A stretch of 64,000 nt of DNA from Kutzneria kofuensis (GTDB taxonomy: Bacteria; Actinomycetota; Actinomycetes; Mycobacteriales; Pseudonocardiaceae). This document shows, one piece after another, positions 1 through 7,945 of this stretch. The translations under genes and the position numbers were made by a program. The stretch lies in contig NZ_JACHIR010000001.1 of assembly GCF_014203355.1 (NCBI RefSeq), positions 5,892,038-5,956,037 on the forward strand, given 5' to 3'. The notes under the pieces are model-generated. The model did not search any database, was not told the DNA's origin, and saw only the letters and a program-made list of their open reading frames with translations. Each line of letters opens with the position of its first letter. Position 1 is the first letter of the stretch.

Positions 1-13
1 TATCCTGGTTGGT

Positions 14-33
14 GACGCCCCAAAGTGGGCGTC
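14..33 (+). terminator. Hairpin, probable terminator of the upstream gene
   Basis: GACGCCC and GGGCGTC (7 bp each) are separated by CAAAGT, upstream of the first complete gene. There is no clear T-run, as is usual in high-GC actinobacteria. It may end transcription of a gene lying left of the window. Confidence 0.4.
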
Positions 34-96
34 CGCCGGGTTCGGCGGCAACCGAGACCCTGGCGCCCGCGACCCCACTGTGCCGGAGGAGGAGTC

Positions 97-486
97 ATGC
101 CACTCTCCGAGCACGAGCAGCGACTGCTCGACCAGATCGAGCGTGCGCTCTACGCTGAGGACCCGAAGTTCGCCTCCACTGTGCGTGGTGCTCGTCTCCG
201 CCGGCCGTCCCGACGGCGCAGGCTGTACGGCATCGTCGCCTTCCTTGTTGGTGTGGCTTTGCTCGTATTCGGTGTGATCGTGCCGCTCAAGCTCGCCAGC
301 ATCCCGATTGTCAGCGTGCTTGGCTTCCTGGTCATGTTCGTCGGTGCTCTGCTGACACTGACAACACTGACCAAGGGCGGCGGCGCCTCCGCCGAGGGTT
401 CCGGGCAGTCCGGCGGCACCCCGCACCGCTCCGGCTTCGCGCAGCGCATGGAAGATCGTTTCCGCAAGCGCTTCGAAGAGGAGTGA
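97..486 (+). CDS. DUF3040 membrane protein
   Basis: A 129-residue protein of the actinobacterial DUF3040 family; its function is unknown. It opens with MPLSEHEQRLLDQIERALYA, the family's usual N-terminal acidic segment, then a basic stretch (RRPSRRRR) and two hydrophobic membrane segments at about residues 48-70 and 74-95. The tail is glycine/serine-rich and ends in charged residues. The ATG at 97 was chosen over an in-frame ATG at 25 because GGAGGAGG lies 4-11 nt upstream and the family motif starts here. It is followed by a strong hairpin, so it is probably the last gene of its transcript. Confidence 0.85.
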   Translation: MPLSEHEQRLLDQIERALYAEDPKFASTVRGARLRRPSRRRRLYGIVAFLVGVALLVFGVIVPLKLASIPIVSVLGFLVMFVGALLTLTTLTKGGGASAEGSGQSGGTPHRSGFAQRMEDRFRKRFEEE

Positions 487-519
487 CCCCGACACATCCC
501 TTCGACCTCCACCCGCTTC

Positions 520-546
520 AAGGGCCCCCTCCCCGAGGGGGCCCTT
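520..546 (+). terminator. Strong hairpin after the DUF3040 gene
   Basis: A perfect 11-bp stem (AAGGGCCCCCT / AGGGGGCCCTT) with a 5-nt loop, 34 nt after the stop codon. The A/T-flanked stem could work in both directions. Confidence 0.7.
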
Positions 547-553
547 AGCGTTT

Positions 554-755
554 CCGCGAGTCCCGCTCTCGGGCTGGAGAGTTCCGTCCTCGGGCCCACC
601 CGCTTACGCAACCACGCTGGAAAATGCCCGAGGGCGGAACTCGCCGAGGCGCCCGAGAGCGGGACTCGCGGGGGGCATGCCACCGACACGCCGCCCCCCT
701 CGGCGGACGTGTGCCCGAAACCGTATTTCGGCCTGCCCGAGAGCGGGACTCGCGG
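554..755. repeat. Palindromic repeat array, GAGTCCCGCTCTCGGGC family
   Basis: The 21-bp unit GCCCGAGAGCGGGACTCGCGG occurs inverted at 554-574 and direct at 651-671 and 735-755, identical in all three copies. Nested inside is a diverged pair: 579-595 and 626-642 pair with one mismatch and carry GAGTTCCG..CTCGGGC. The array therefore holds five related units in alternating orientation. No reading frame here looks like a gene. A shorter relative (GGCGAGTCCCGC) flanks the gap between the 25.3-kb genes. Confidence 0.85.
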
Positions 756-760
756 ATGGG

Positions 761-788
761 TTGACATAACGGACAAATCGGATACGGT
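761..788 (+). promoter_or_regulatory. Sigma-70-type promoter of the small secreted protein
   Basis: TTGACA (761-766), a 16-bp spacer and TACGGT (783-788). It begins 5 bp after the last palindromic repeat unit. Transcription would start near 795, which supports the ATG at 816 rather than 804. Confidence 0.65.
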
Positions 789-815
789 CGTGGTGATCAT
801 GACATGGGGGTGCGC

Positions 816-1181
816 ATGACCACGACCCGTCGTATCGCGCTGATCTCCGCGGCAACCCTCGCCTGCGGGCTCGCGTTCACCGGCGCCGCGGCCGCCGGCA
901 GTCCGAACTGCCAGGACTGGTGGACGATCGACGACACGAACAAGACGGTCTTCACCGACCAGACCCGGTCCGTGACCTTCTGGGGCCACCGCAGCTGCGA
1001 CGGCCCGCGGACGCCGTCCTGGTGGTCGGCCCCGTACCGGCCGGACGAGCCCGACGACCACTCCTGGGAGTCCGTGAAGAAGCTGCACGGCAACGACCCC
1101 GGCTCCCTCGCCTACGGCTTCGAGATGCACAACACCCCAAAGGGCTGGGTTGCCACCGGCTTCGCCTCCGCGCACGGCTGA
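816..1181 (+). CDS. Small secreted protein, unknown function
   Basis: A 121-residue protein with a clear Sec signal peptide: MTTTRRIALISAATLACGLA plus an alanine-rich stretch, cleavage probably after GAAAA near residue 26-28. The mature part is about 95 residues, rich in Trp, Asp and His, with two cysteines (SPNCQDWW and HRSCDGP) that could form a disulfide. I recognise no family. The ATG at 816 has GGGGG 5-9 nt upstream; an in-frame ATG at 804 would leave almost no leader after the predicted promoter. It is monocistronic or read through into the hydrolase, which starts 18 nt later. Confidence 0.7.
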   Translation: MTTTRRIALISAATLACGLAFTGAAAAGSPNCQDWWTIDDTNKTVFTDQTRSVTFWGHRSCDGPRTPSWWSAPYRPDEPDDHSWESVKKLHGNDPGSLAYGFEMHNTPKGWVATGFASAHG

Positions 1182-1199
1182 CGGGCCTACCCTGCCGCC

Positions 1200-2099
1200 A
1201 TGACAGCGGGGGAACAGCTCGCACACGACGTCGGTCCCGACCACATCCAGATCTGCTACGAGCGATTCGGCGACCCGGCGGACCCGCCGGTGTTGCTGAT
1301 CATGGGCGCGAACGCCCAGATGATCGGCTGGCACGAGGGGTTCTGCCGGGAGCTGGTCGACCGCGGCCTGCACGTGATCCGGTTCGACAACCGGGACGCC
1401 GGCCGGTCGACGCACTTCCACGGGCAGGCCGACGTGATGGCGGCGCTGGCGGGTGACTTCTCCAGCGCCGCCTACTCGCTGGCGGACATGGTCGGCGACA
1501 CGCTGGGGCTGCTCGACGTGCTGGGCATCGACGGCGCGCACCTCGTCGGGGCCTCGATGGGCGGCTACATCGCCCAGCTCACGGCGATCGAGCACCCGGA
1601 GCGGGTCCGCTCGCTGACGTCGATGATGTCCACCACCGGCAGCCGTGCGGTCGGCCAGGCCGACATGGGGGTCTTCGCCGAGATCGGGTCCCAGCCCGGG
1701 GACGACCGCCAGGCCTACATCGACTGGTACGTCCACGCCCTGCCGATCTTCGGCTCACCGGCCTTCCCGCACGACCCGGCGGAGGTCGCCGAGCGTGGCG
1801 GCCGGTACTACGACCGCGGCTACGACCCGCAGGCGATGATGCGCCAGGGCGTCGCCGCCGTGGTGACGGGCGATCTGACGCCGAGGCTGCGGGCCGTCAG
1901 GACCCCGACCCTGGTGATCCACGGCGACGCCGACCGCATGTGCGACGTCAGCGGCGGCAGGGCCACCGCCGAGGCCATCCCCGGCGCCGAGCTGGTGATC
2001 ATCCCCGGCATGGGGCACAGCGTCCCCCGGCCGCTGTGGTCGGAGCTGGCCACGCGCATCTCCGACCACGTCCACCGGGCCGGAACTAACGCCGGTTGA
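1200..2099 (+). CDS. Alpha/beta hydrolase
   Basis: A 299-residue alpha/beta-hydrolase fold enzyme of the type often annotated as methylesterase or epoxide-hydrolase-like. The nucleophile elbow is GASMGG with Ser119. The oxyanion region HG is replaced by MGAN after the first strand. A late Asp (VIHGDADRMC) and His (GMGHSVP) complete a catalytic triad. FDNRDAGRS is the conserved post-strand-4 motif. The substrate cannot be inferred. Its 3' end overlaps the convergent transglutaminase gene by 14 bp, so there is no room for a terminator between them. Confidence 0.85.
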   Translation: MTAGEQLAHDVGPDHIQICYERFGDPADPPVLLIMGANAQMIGWHEGFCRELVDRGLHVIRFDNRDAGRSTHFHGQADVMAALAGDFSSAAYSLADMVGDTLGLLDVLGIDGAHLVGASMGGYIAQLTAIEHPERVRSLTSMMSTTGSRAVGQADMGVFAEIGSQPGDDRQAYIDWYVHALPIFGSPAFPHDPAEVAERGGRYYDRGYDPQAMMRQGVAAVVTGDLTPRLRAVRTPTLVIHGDADRMCDVSGGRATAEAIPGAELVIIPGMGHSVPRPLWSELATRISDHVHRAGTNAG

Positions 2100-4548
2100 C
2101 CACCGAGCGGGGCAGCACCCGGGCCGTGAACGCCAGCGGCGCGGTCCGGTGCATGCTGGCCCGCAGCTCCGCCACCGCCGACACCAGCGTGGGATCGGCG
2201 GTCTCGCGGCCGCCGTACCACGAGCCCTCGACGGCCGTGATCACCTGACGCAGCGCCTCCCGGCCGGGCTCGTCCAGCTCGTGCTCGCGGGCCAGCCGGC
2301 GGCCCGTAGCCCTGACGGTCTCGGTCGGCGGCACCGTGGTGCCGCGGTCGACCGACTCCGCGATCACCTCGGCCCACGCGGCCGCGGCGGCGTCCGCCCC
2401 GAGCGCGGCGATCTGGTGCAGCCGCCGACGCCGTCGCCACGCCCGGACCGAGGCCGGCGCGGCGCAGATCAGGGCCAGCACCAGGAATCCGGTGAGCCAC
2501 CACGACAGGTACGAGGACAGCAGCAGCACGACCAGCACCCAGCCGCCGACCACCGCCGGCAGCAGCCGCCCGGGCGGAATCCAGCGCGGCAGCCGCAGTG
2601 TGGGCGACCGACGCCCGCGGAGCAGGAAGGTCAGCACGAGCGCCAGCACGAGCAGCGTCCCGGTCAGCCACACCGGCGGCGCGGTCGGGTTGAGCAGCGA
2701 CGTCTCGCCGTCGGTCTGCGTGCTCGCCGCGGCGGCCGAGGACGACGTCGTCGGCTTGGCGGCGGTGGTGCTCGTCGGCCCGGCGGAGCCGCTGGTGCTG
2801 GGCAGGTCGTCGGGGCCGCCGGCCGAGGAGTTGTCGTCCATGTACGGCGGCGGGATCACCCGTGGGGTGGCTGGCGTCGGGTCGAACCGGATCCAGCCGT
2901 AGTCCGGGAAGTTGATCTCGACCCAGGCGTGCGCGTCCCCGCCGGTGATCGTCCGGACGTTCGGGTCGCCGTTGTACGGCACGCCCGGCGTGAAGCCGAT
3001 CGCCACCCGGGTCGGGATGCCCATCGAGCGGGTCATCGCGGCCAGCGCGGTCGCGTACTGCTCGCAGAAGCCGGACTTGGTGTTGAACAGGAAGTCGTCC
3101 AGCTTGGACGCCTTCGGGTCCTGCGGCGTCGCGTCCAGGCTGTACTTGAAGCCGTTCTCGCCGCTGTTGAGGTACCGGGTCAGCGCCCGCACCTTGTCGA
3201 AGGTGGAGCCGAGGTTGCCGGTCACCTGGTTGATCAGGTTCTTGACCCGGGAGTCGACCTGGACCGGCTGCCGGTACCGCGGGTCGACCCGCGACTGGTC
3301 GACGACGCCCTCGGCGCGCAGCTGCTCGGCGGTGGGCACGGCCAGCTGCGCGTGCTCGATGTAGCTGCCGTACTGCTGCGTGCCCGGCGCCCACACGGTC
3401 TGGGCCGTCGGGTCCCAGCGCCACTCCGAGCCCAGCCCGCTCACCGACACCGGCTGCCCGAACACCGGCGCCCACTGGTCCTCGAACTGGTTGGGCTGGA
3501 TGGTGATGGTGCTGACCGGGCCGCCGGCCGGCCTGGTGTCCATGATGTGCTGGCCGAGCTGGTCGCCGCTGGTGATCGGGGTGCCGACCTGCCAGCCCTC
3601 GTTGTCCACGTACCGATCCAGCGTCACCAGCCGCAGGTACTCCTCCGACTTCAGCCCGGTGACGCGGAAGAACTCCACGTTGACCTGGCCGGTGAGCAGA
3701 CCCTCCAGCTTCGTGTACGGCTTGAGCCCGAACGGCCCGCCGGCCGCGCCGCCGCCGGCGGCGCCGGGCAGCCGGCCAACGGTGCCGATCACGGTGAAGG
3801 TGGAGCCGACGATCAGCGCCAGCACCACCGACACCAGGACCACGCTGCTCGCCTCGTGGCTGGGCGTGCCCTGGGCGTAGCCGGGCAGGCCGGTCCGCCG
3901 GCCGCGCCACGCCTTGTGCTTGGCCCGGCCGTCCACGGCGAGCAGGGTGGCGAACGCGGCCGCGCCGAGCACGAAGCTCCACCACGGCAGCATCTCGTCG
4001 GCCAGCGACGCCGGCACCGCGTACACGCACAGCAGCACCAGCCCGGACGCGGCCGGCGCCTTCGCCTCGACGGCGAGCATGTCCACGACCACCGCGACCA
4101 GGCCGATGGCGATCACGATCAGACACAGGATGGGCTGGTCCGCGGGCACCGGCGGCACCTCGGTCTGCACCGCGGTGACCGACCGGCCCAGCACGTCGGC
4201 GATGTCGCCCAGCGCGGCCGGGCCGGGCAGGATGAGCAGGATCCCGTTGGTGCTGAACGACATCGTCACCAGGCACAGCAGCGCGAACAGCTCGCCGACC
4301 GCGACCACCGGCGGCGACAGCCGCAGCGAGCGCAGCAGCATGCCGGTGCCGACGATCAGGCCGATCGCGATCAGCAGGTAGAACAGCCACAGCGTGCCCT
4401 GCACGACCCCGGACAGCGCGGTCGCCGCGGCCAGCACGGCGAAGCCGGCGGCGACCGGCGTCATCGGCAGCGTCCACGCCGGCTCGGCCGGCGGCGGCGC
4501 CGGCTGCCGGGTCCGGTGCCGCGGCGGTTGCACGTCCGCCATGGTCAT
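2086..4548 (-). CDS. Membrane transglutaminase-like protein (TgpA/DUF3488 type)
   Basis: An 820-residue protein. The N-terminal half (about residues 25-250) has a run of hydrophobic membrane helices. An extracytoplasmic region follows, carrying a transglutaminase core with SGFCEQYA (Cys495), DAHAWVE (His540) and a following FDPTP Asp. A Ser/Thr-rich linker, another membrane segment and a DUF4129-like cytoplasmic tail complete it. It is the last gene of the MoxR/DUF58/transglutaminase operon. The ATG at 4548 overlaps the upstream stop by one base (TGATG), indicating translational coupling; a second ATG lies two codons inside. Such proteins are assumed to act at the envelope with their MoxR partner; the substrate is unknown. 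Confidence 0.88.
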   Translation of the reverse strand: MTMADVQPPRHRTRQPAPPPAEPAWTLPMTPVAAGFAVLAAATALSGVVQGTLWLFYLLIAIGLIVGTGMLLRSLRLSPPVVAVGELFALLCLVTMSFSTNGILLILPGPAALGDIADVLGRSVTAVQTEVPPVPADQPILCLIVIAIGLVAVVVDMLAVEAKAPAASGLVLLCVYAVPASLADEMLPWWSFVLGAAAFATLLAVDGRAKHKAWRGRRTGLPGYAQGTPSHEASSVVLVSVVLALIVGSTFTVIGTVGRLPGAAGGGAAGGPFGLKPYTKLEGLLTGQVNVEFFRVTGLKSEEYLRLVTLDRYVDNEGWQVGTPITSGDQLGQHIMDTRPAGGPVSTITIQPNQFEDQWAPVFGQPVSVSGLGSEWRWDPTAQTVWAPGTQQYGSYIEHAQLAVPTAEQLRAEGVVDQSRVDPRYRQPVQVDSRVKNLINQVTGNLGSTFDKVRALTRYLNSGENGFKYSLDATPQDPKASKLDDFLFNTKSGFCEQYATALAAMTRSMGIPTRVAIGFTPGVPYNGDPNVRTITGGDAHAWVEINFPDYGWIRFDPTPATPRVIPPPYMDDNSSAGGPDDLPSTSGSAGPTSTTAAKPTTSSSAAAASTQTDGETSLLNPTAPPVWLTGTLLVLALVLTFLLRGRRSPTLRLPRWIPPGRLLPAVVGGWVLVVLLLSSYLSWWLTGFLVLALICAAPASVRAWRRRRRLHQIAALGADAAAAAWAEVIAESVDRGTTVPPTETVRATGRRLAREHELDEPGREALRQVITAVEGSWYGGRETADPTLVSAVAELRASMHRTAPLAFTARVLPRSVVNRR

Positions 4549-5819
4549 CAGGAGATCCCCCCTTCGGCGACGGTGATCGCGCCGCCGCGGGTGCCGGCCC
4601 GGCACAGCTCCGACCACACCACGCCCATCGGCATGTCCGGCTTGGCGATCACCACGCCCCAGCCGGAGCCGCGCAGCAGCCTGGCCGCCTCGGTCATCTC
4701 GGTCGCCACGGTGGTGTCGGCGCCCGGCGCCCACGCCGTCACGTCCAGCATCACCGCGAGGCTGCGGGTGACGCGCGGCCGCAGCCGCATGAGCTCGGTG
4801 GCGGCCACCGGGTTGGCGGCGCCGAGGATGGCGATCAGCTCCTGCCCGTTGCCGGGGTCGCCGCCGCACACCAGGTCCCGGTGGTGCGAGGAGTGCAGCG
4901 CCGCCAGCGCGTCCAGCACGACCACGTCGCTGTGCCCGGCGTCGGCGAAGCCGCCGGCGAGCACCTTGCCGTCCTCGGTCACCAGCCGCACCTGGTGCCC
5001 CTGGCGGTGCAGATGCAGGCAGACGCTGGCGGTCATCGAGATCGCCCATTCCAGGCTGCTGGTCGGTCCGGTGCCGCGGTGCGCGGCCGAGCGGTGGTCG
5101 AGCAGCACGGTGGTGCCGCCCCGCCACGGCTTCTCCTCCAGCCGCACCATCAGCTCGTCGCGACGGGCCGACGACCGCCAGTGGACCTTGCGCAGGTCGT
5201 CGCCATGCCGGTACTGCCGCACCACGGCGTCGTCCTCGCCCTGCCCCGACCGCAGCCGGACCGCGCCCTCCTCGCCGGCGCCCATGCCGGCGCCGCCGGG
5301 CAGTCCGGTCAGCTGGTGCACGCGGGGCACCACGACCAGCCGGGTGCTGCCGGCGAGCTCGCGATCGAACTCCGCCATGCCGAACGGGTCGGTGATGCGG
5401 CCCAGCAGCGGGCCGACGTGCTGGACGCCGCGCAGAACCGGCCGCAGCTGGTAGCGCAGCGGCACCTGGTGGTGCCGGGGCAGCCGCTCCAGCACGAAGC
5501 GGGGCCGGCTGCCCAGCGCGTACGGCACGCCGTCCTCCAGCAGCAGGCCGCCGGTCGGCAGCCGGCCGTCGCTGCGGATGTCGATGCGGACCTCGGCGGT
5601 GGAGCCGACGGGCACCCGGTCCGGCAGCACGGTCCGGGTGGCGGACAGCCCCACCCGGGAGCGCGACGTCAGCACCGCGGCCAGCACGGGCAACGCCACC
5701 ACGAACACCGCGATGCGCAGCAGGTCGCGTTCGTTGAGCACGAGGGAACAGACGCCCGCCGCCAGTCCCGCCGCCATCAGGCAGCGTCCGCGGGTCGTCA
5801 GTCCGGCGAGCACCTTCAT
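4548..5819 (-). CDS. DUF58 domain protein
   Basis: A 423-residue protein with two hydrophobic segments at about residues 12-48, then an extracytoplasmic-looking beta region. The conserved DUF58 block is GDDLRKVHWRSSARRDELMV, around residues 195-215. DUF58 proteins are regular partners of MoxR ATPases and have a vWA-like fold. The start ATG overlaps the MoxR stop by one base (TGATG) and the stop overlaps the next start in the same way, so all three genes are translated as a coupled unit. An adaptor role is inferred from context only. Confidence 0.88.
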   Translation of the reverse strand: MKVLAGLTTRGRCLMAAGLAAGVCSLVLNERDLLRIAVFVVALPVLAAVLTSRSRVGLSATRTVLPDRVPVGSTAEVRIDIRSDGRLPTGGLLLEDGVPYALGSRPRFVLERLPRHHQVPLRYQLRPVLRGVQHVGPLLGRITDPFGMAEFDRELAGSTRLVVVPRVHQLTGLPGGAGMGAGEEGAVRLRSGQGEDDAVVRQYRHGDDLRKVHWRSSARRDELMVRLEEKPWRGGTTVLLDHRSAAHRGTGPTSSLEWAISMTASVCLHLHRQGHQVRLVTEDGKVLAGGFADAGHSDVVVLDALAALHSSHHRDLVCGGDPGNGQELIAILGAANPVAATELMRLRPRVTRSLAVMLDVTAWAPGADTTVATEMTEAARLLRGSGWGVVIAKPDMPMGVVWSELCRAGTRGGAITVAEGGIS

Positions 5820-6886
5820 CAACGCCCTTGCCGCGTCCCGAACCAGCGGCCGTTGGGCGCGGCCAGTGGTTGGGACACCTGGCCGTTGCCGCCGCCGTGC
5901 GGGATCACGACGCGCTGCAGCACGCTGCGGATCAGGTCGGCCGGCGAACGCCGCGCGGCCAGCGCCTCGGCTGTCAGCACGAGGCGGTGCGCCAGCACCG
6001 GCACCGCGACCGCGTGCACGTCGTCCGGCACCACGAACTCGCGGCCGGCCAGCGCCGCCTGCGCCCGCGCCGCGCGCACCAGGTGCAGCGTCGACCGCGG
6101 CGAGGCGCCCAAGCGCAGCTCCGGCAGCCGTCGGGTGGCGGAGACGAGCTCGACCGCGTACCGCTTGATCTCCGGCGACAGGTGCACCGTGCGGACCGCG
6201 CCGACCAGCTGCCTGACCTGCTCGGCGTCCGAGACGGGCTGCAGGTCCTCCAGCGGGTCCCGGCCGGCGTGCTCGTCCACCATGGCCAGCTCGGCCTGCG
6301 GGTCCGGGTAGCCGATGGACACCCGGCAGGTGAAGCGGTCCCGCTGCGCCTCCGGCAGGGCGTACGTGCCCTCCATCTCGATCGGGTTCTGGGTGGCGAT
6401 GACCATGAACGGGGAGCCCAGCGGGTAGGTCTGCCCGTCGATGGTGACCTGGTGCTCCTCCATGCACTCCAGCAGCGCCGACTGCGTCTTCGGGGAGGCG
6501 CGGTTGATCTCGTCGCCGACCACGATGTTGGCGAACACCGGGCCCGGCCGGAACTCGAAGTCGCTGCTGTTGCGGTTGAAGATCGAGACGCCGGTGATGT
6601 CGCTGGGCAGCAGGTCCGGCGTGAACTGCACGCGGCTGACCGTGCAGTCGATGGACCGGGCCAGCGCCTTGGCCAGCGAGGTCTTGCCCACGCCCGGCAC
6701 GTCCTCCACCAGCAGGTGGCCCTCGGCCAGCAGGGTGACCAGCGCGATCCGCACCACCTCGGGCTTGCCGACCAGCACGTGCTCGACGTTGGCCGCGATC
6801 CGCTGCGCGGTGTCGTGCAGCCGACCGAGCGCCGACGGCTGGTCAGGCACGCCGGCCTGGGCGGCAGGCGGGGTACTCGACGTCAA
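5819..6886 (-). CDS. MoxR-family AAA+ ATPase
   Basis: A 355-residue AAA+ ATPase. Walker A is GVGKTS (residues 65-70), Walker B is VVGDEINRA (Asp125-Glu126), with sensor-1 ATQNP and an arginine finger region EAQRDRF. The C-terminal AAA lid ends near residue 330. MoxR ATPases act as chaperones that mature or regulate partner proteins; here the partners would be the DUF58 and transglutaminase proteins encoded immediately downstream. The predicted start is a TTG at 6886 preceded by a good ribosome site (TTTGGAGGG). It is the first gene of the operon and diverges from mraZ. Confidence 0.88.
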   Translation of the reverse strand: MTSSTPPAAQAGVPDQPSALGRLHDTAQRIAANVEHVLVGKPEVVRIALVTLLAEGHLLVEDVPGVGKTSLAKALARSIDCTVSRVQFTPDLLPSDITGVSIFNRNSSDFEFRPGPVFANIVVGDEINRASPKTQSALLECMEEHQVTIDGQTYPLGSPFMVIATQNPIEMEGTYALPEAQRDRFTCRVSIGYPDPQAELAMVDEHAGRDPLEDLQPVSDAEQVRQLVGAVRTVHLSPEIKRYAVELVSATRRLPELRLGASPRSTLHLVRAARAQAALAGREFVVPDDVHAVAVPVLAHRLVLTAEALAARRSPADLIRSVLQRVVIPHGGGNGQVSQPLAAPNGRWFGTRQGR

Positions 6887-6923
6887 CTTCGCCCTCCAAA
6901 GGCCACCGCGAGGTCCTCGCGTG

Positions 6924-6950
6924 GCATCAGCGTTCTCAGCAGTGTGTCAA
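6924..6950 (-). promoter_or_regulatory. Weak candidate promoter of the MoxR operon
   Basis: On the minus strand TTGACA lies at 6950-6945, but the best -10 at normal spacing (TGATGC / ATGCCA) is poor. The rest of the 424-bp divergent gap (6887-7310) holds GC-rich short inverted repeats and the mraZ promoter described separately; I see no gene in it. Confidence 0.35.
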
Positions 6951-7199
6951 ATCGGAGCGAAGCGCCCCAAGGAATCCACGTAATCCTCTGAGTCGGCGTC
7001 ATTCCGGGGTCCCCACCATGCCCCACCCCGACCACCCACCGGCCCCCGCCCCCGGGTCCGAAGGGCCCTCGGAGGGGGCCGCGGACGATCACGGCGGTGT
7101 CGCCGGGTGGAGTGACCCCGATCCCGCCCCACTCCCACCCCCACCGCGTCTACCTGCGGAAACCGTCGAGAAAAACGCGTCGCGCCGGGCCTGTCGCCG

Positions 7200-7227
7200 T
7201 TGACTGTGGCGGAAAGTGGGGTAGTGT
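7200..7227 (+). promoter_or_regulatory. mraZ / dcw cluster promoter
   Basis: TTGACT (7200-7205), 16-bp spacer, TAGTGT (7222-7227). Transcription would start near 7234, giving an approximately 75-nt leader before the GTG start of mraZ. The MraZ box array overlies the spacer, the -10 and the start site. Confidence 0.65.
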
Positions 7228-7250
7228 GGCGGCCGGTGGGGCGAACGGGG
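7206..7250 (+). promoter_or_regulatory. MraZ box array (autoregulatory operator)
   Basis: GTGGC 7206-7210, GTGGG 7216-7220, GTGGC 7226-7230 and GTGGG 7236-7240 lie at an exact 10-bp period; a weaker fifth unit (CGGGG) is at 7246-7250. MraZ family repressors bind direct repeats of TGGG-type pentamers separated by 5 nt in their own promoter. The position over the -10 predicts repression by occlusion. Confidence 0.65.
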
Positions 7251-7310
7251 GCCCCATCGCCGGTCCGGTCCCTGCCCGGGGACTTGGTTCGGGTTGGAGG
7301 TGGGCGTGAG

Positions 7311-7742
7311 GTGTTCCTCGGTACGCACACCCCCAAGCTGGACGACAAGGGTCGGCTGACGCTGCCGGCGAAGTTTCGGGACGCGCTCGCAGGGGGTCTC
7401 ATGGTCACCAAGGGCCAGGACCACTGCCTCTACGTGTTCCCACGCGCGGAGTTCGAGCAGATGGCCCGCAAGGTGGCGGAGGCTCCCCTGACCAATGAGG
7501 CGGTCCGGGCATACCAGCGCTACCTGTTCGCGGGCACCGACGAGCAGCGGCCGGACGGCCAGGGGCGCGTCACCATCGCCCCCGAGCTGCGCCGCTACGC
7601 CGGGCTGGCCAAGGACTGCGTGGTGATCGGCGCGATCACCCGCCTGGAGATCTGGGACGCGCAGGCCTGGCAGCGCTACCTGGACGAGCACGAGGACGAC
7701 TACGCGCAGGCCCGGGAGGAGGTGCTTCCCGGACTGTTCTGA
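7311..7742 (+). CDS. mraZ: Transcriptional regulator MraZ
   Basis: A 143-residue, two-repeat AbrB/MraZ-fold protein that opens the dcw cluster and is known to act as a DNA-binding regulator of it. The N-terminus [20 protein letters not shown] is the canonical first SpoVT-AbrB repeat; the second repeat contains [18 protein letters not shown]. The GTG at 7311 is preceded by GGAGGTGGG and matches the family's start; in-frame upstream codons would add an unrelated extension. About 200 bp separate it from rsmH. Its likely operator is at 7206-7250. Confidence 0.95.
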   Translation: MFLGTHTPKLDDKGRLTLPAKFRDALAGGLMVTKGQDHCLYVFPRAEFEQMARKVAEAPLTNEAVRAYQRYLFAGTDEQRPDGQGRVTIAPELRRYAGLAKDCVVIGAITRLEIWDAQAWQRYLDEHEDDYAQAREEVLPGLF

Positions 7743-7945
7743 GATTGGGGTCATGACCGACCCGGGTGCCGTTTGGCCTCGGTCCGCTCGGCTATCGGCC
7801 CTGGCGCACCTTCCCCGGCGCCAGGTTCGACGGGCGGGCGGGGACCTGACTGCATCCGACGCCGGCACGGCGCCAGTGCCCATGAGAGGGCGTCCCACCG
7901 ACGAGAGGGGAGTGAGCGGCAACCGCGTGTGGAAGGGGGTTGGCC
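7743..7945 (+). ncRNA. Structured rsmH leader, candidate mraW RNA motif
   Basis: This 203-nt mraZ-rsmH spacer holds a perfect 8-bp hairpin (CCTGGCGC 7800-7807 / GCGCCAGG 7818-7825) and a small GCGG-CAA-CCGC hairpin at 7916-7926. The latter lies just before the purine-rich ribosome site GGAAGGGGG. A conserved mraW RNA motif has been described upstream of this gene in actinobacteria; position and structure fit, but I cannot align it here. Confidence 0.4.

Noticed and set aside
2149-5454. A 1101-codon open frame on the plus strand
   Set aside because: It is antisense to the transglutaminase and DUF58 genes, has low-complexity Arg/Gly/His composition and no domain; it results from high GC codon bias.
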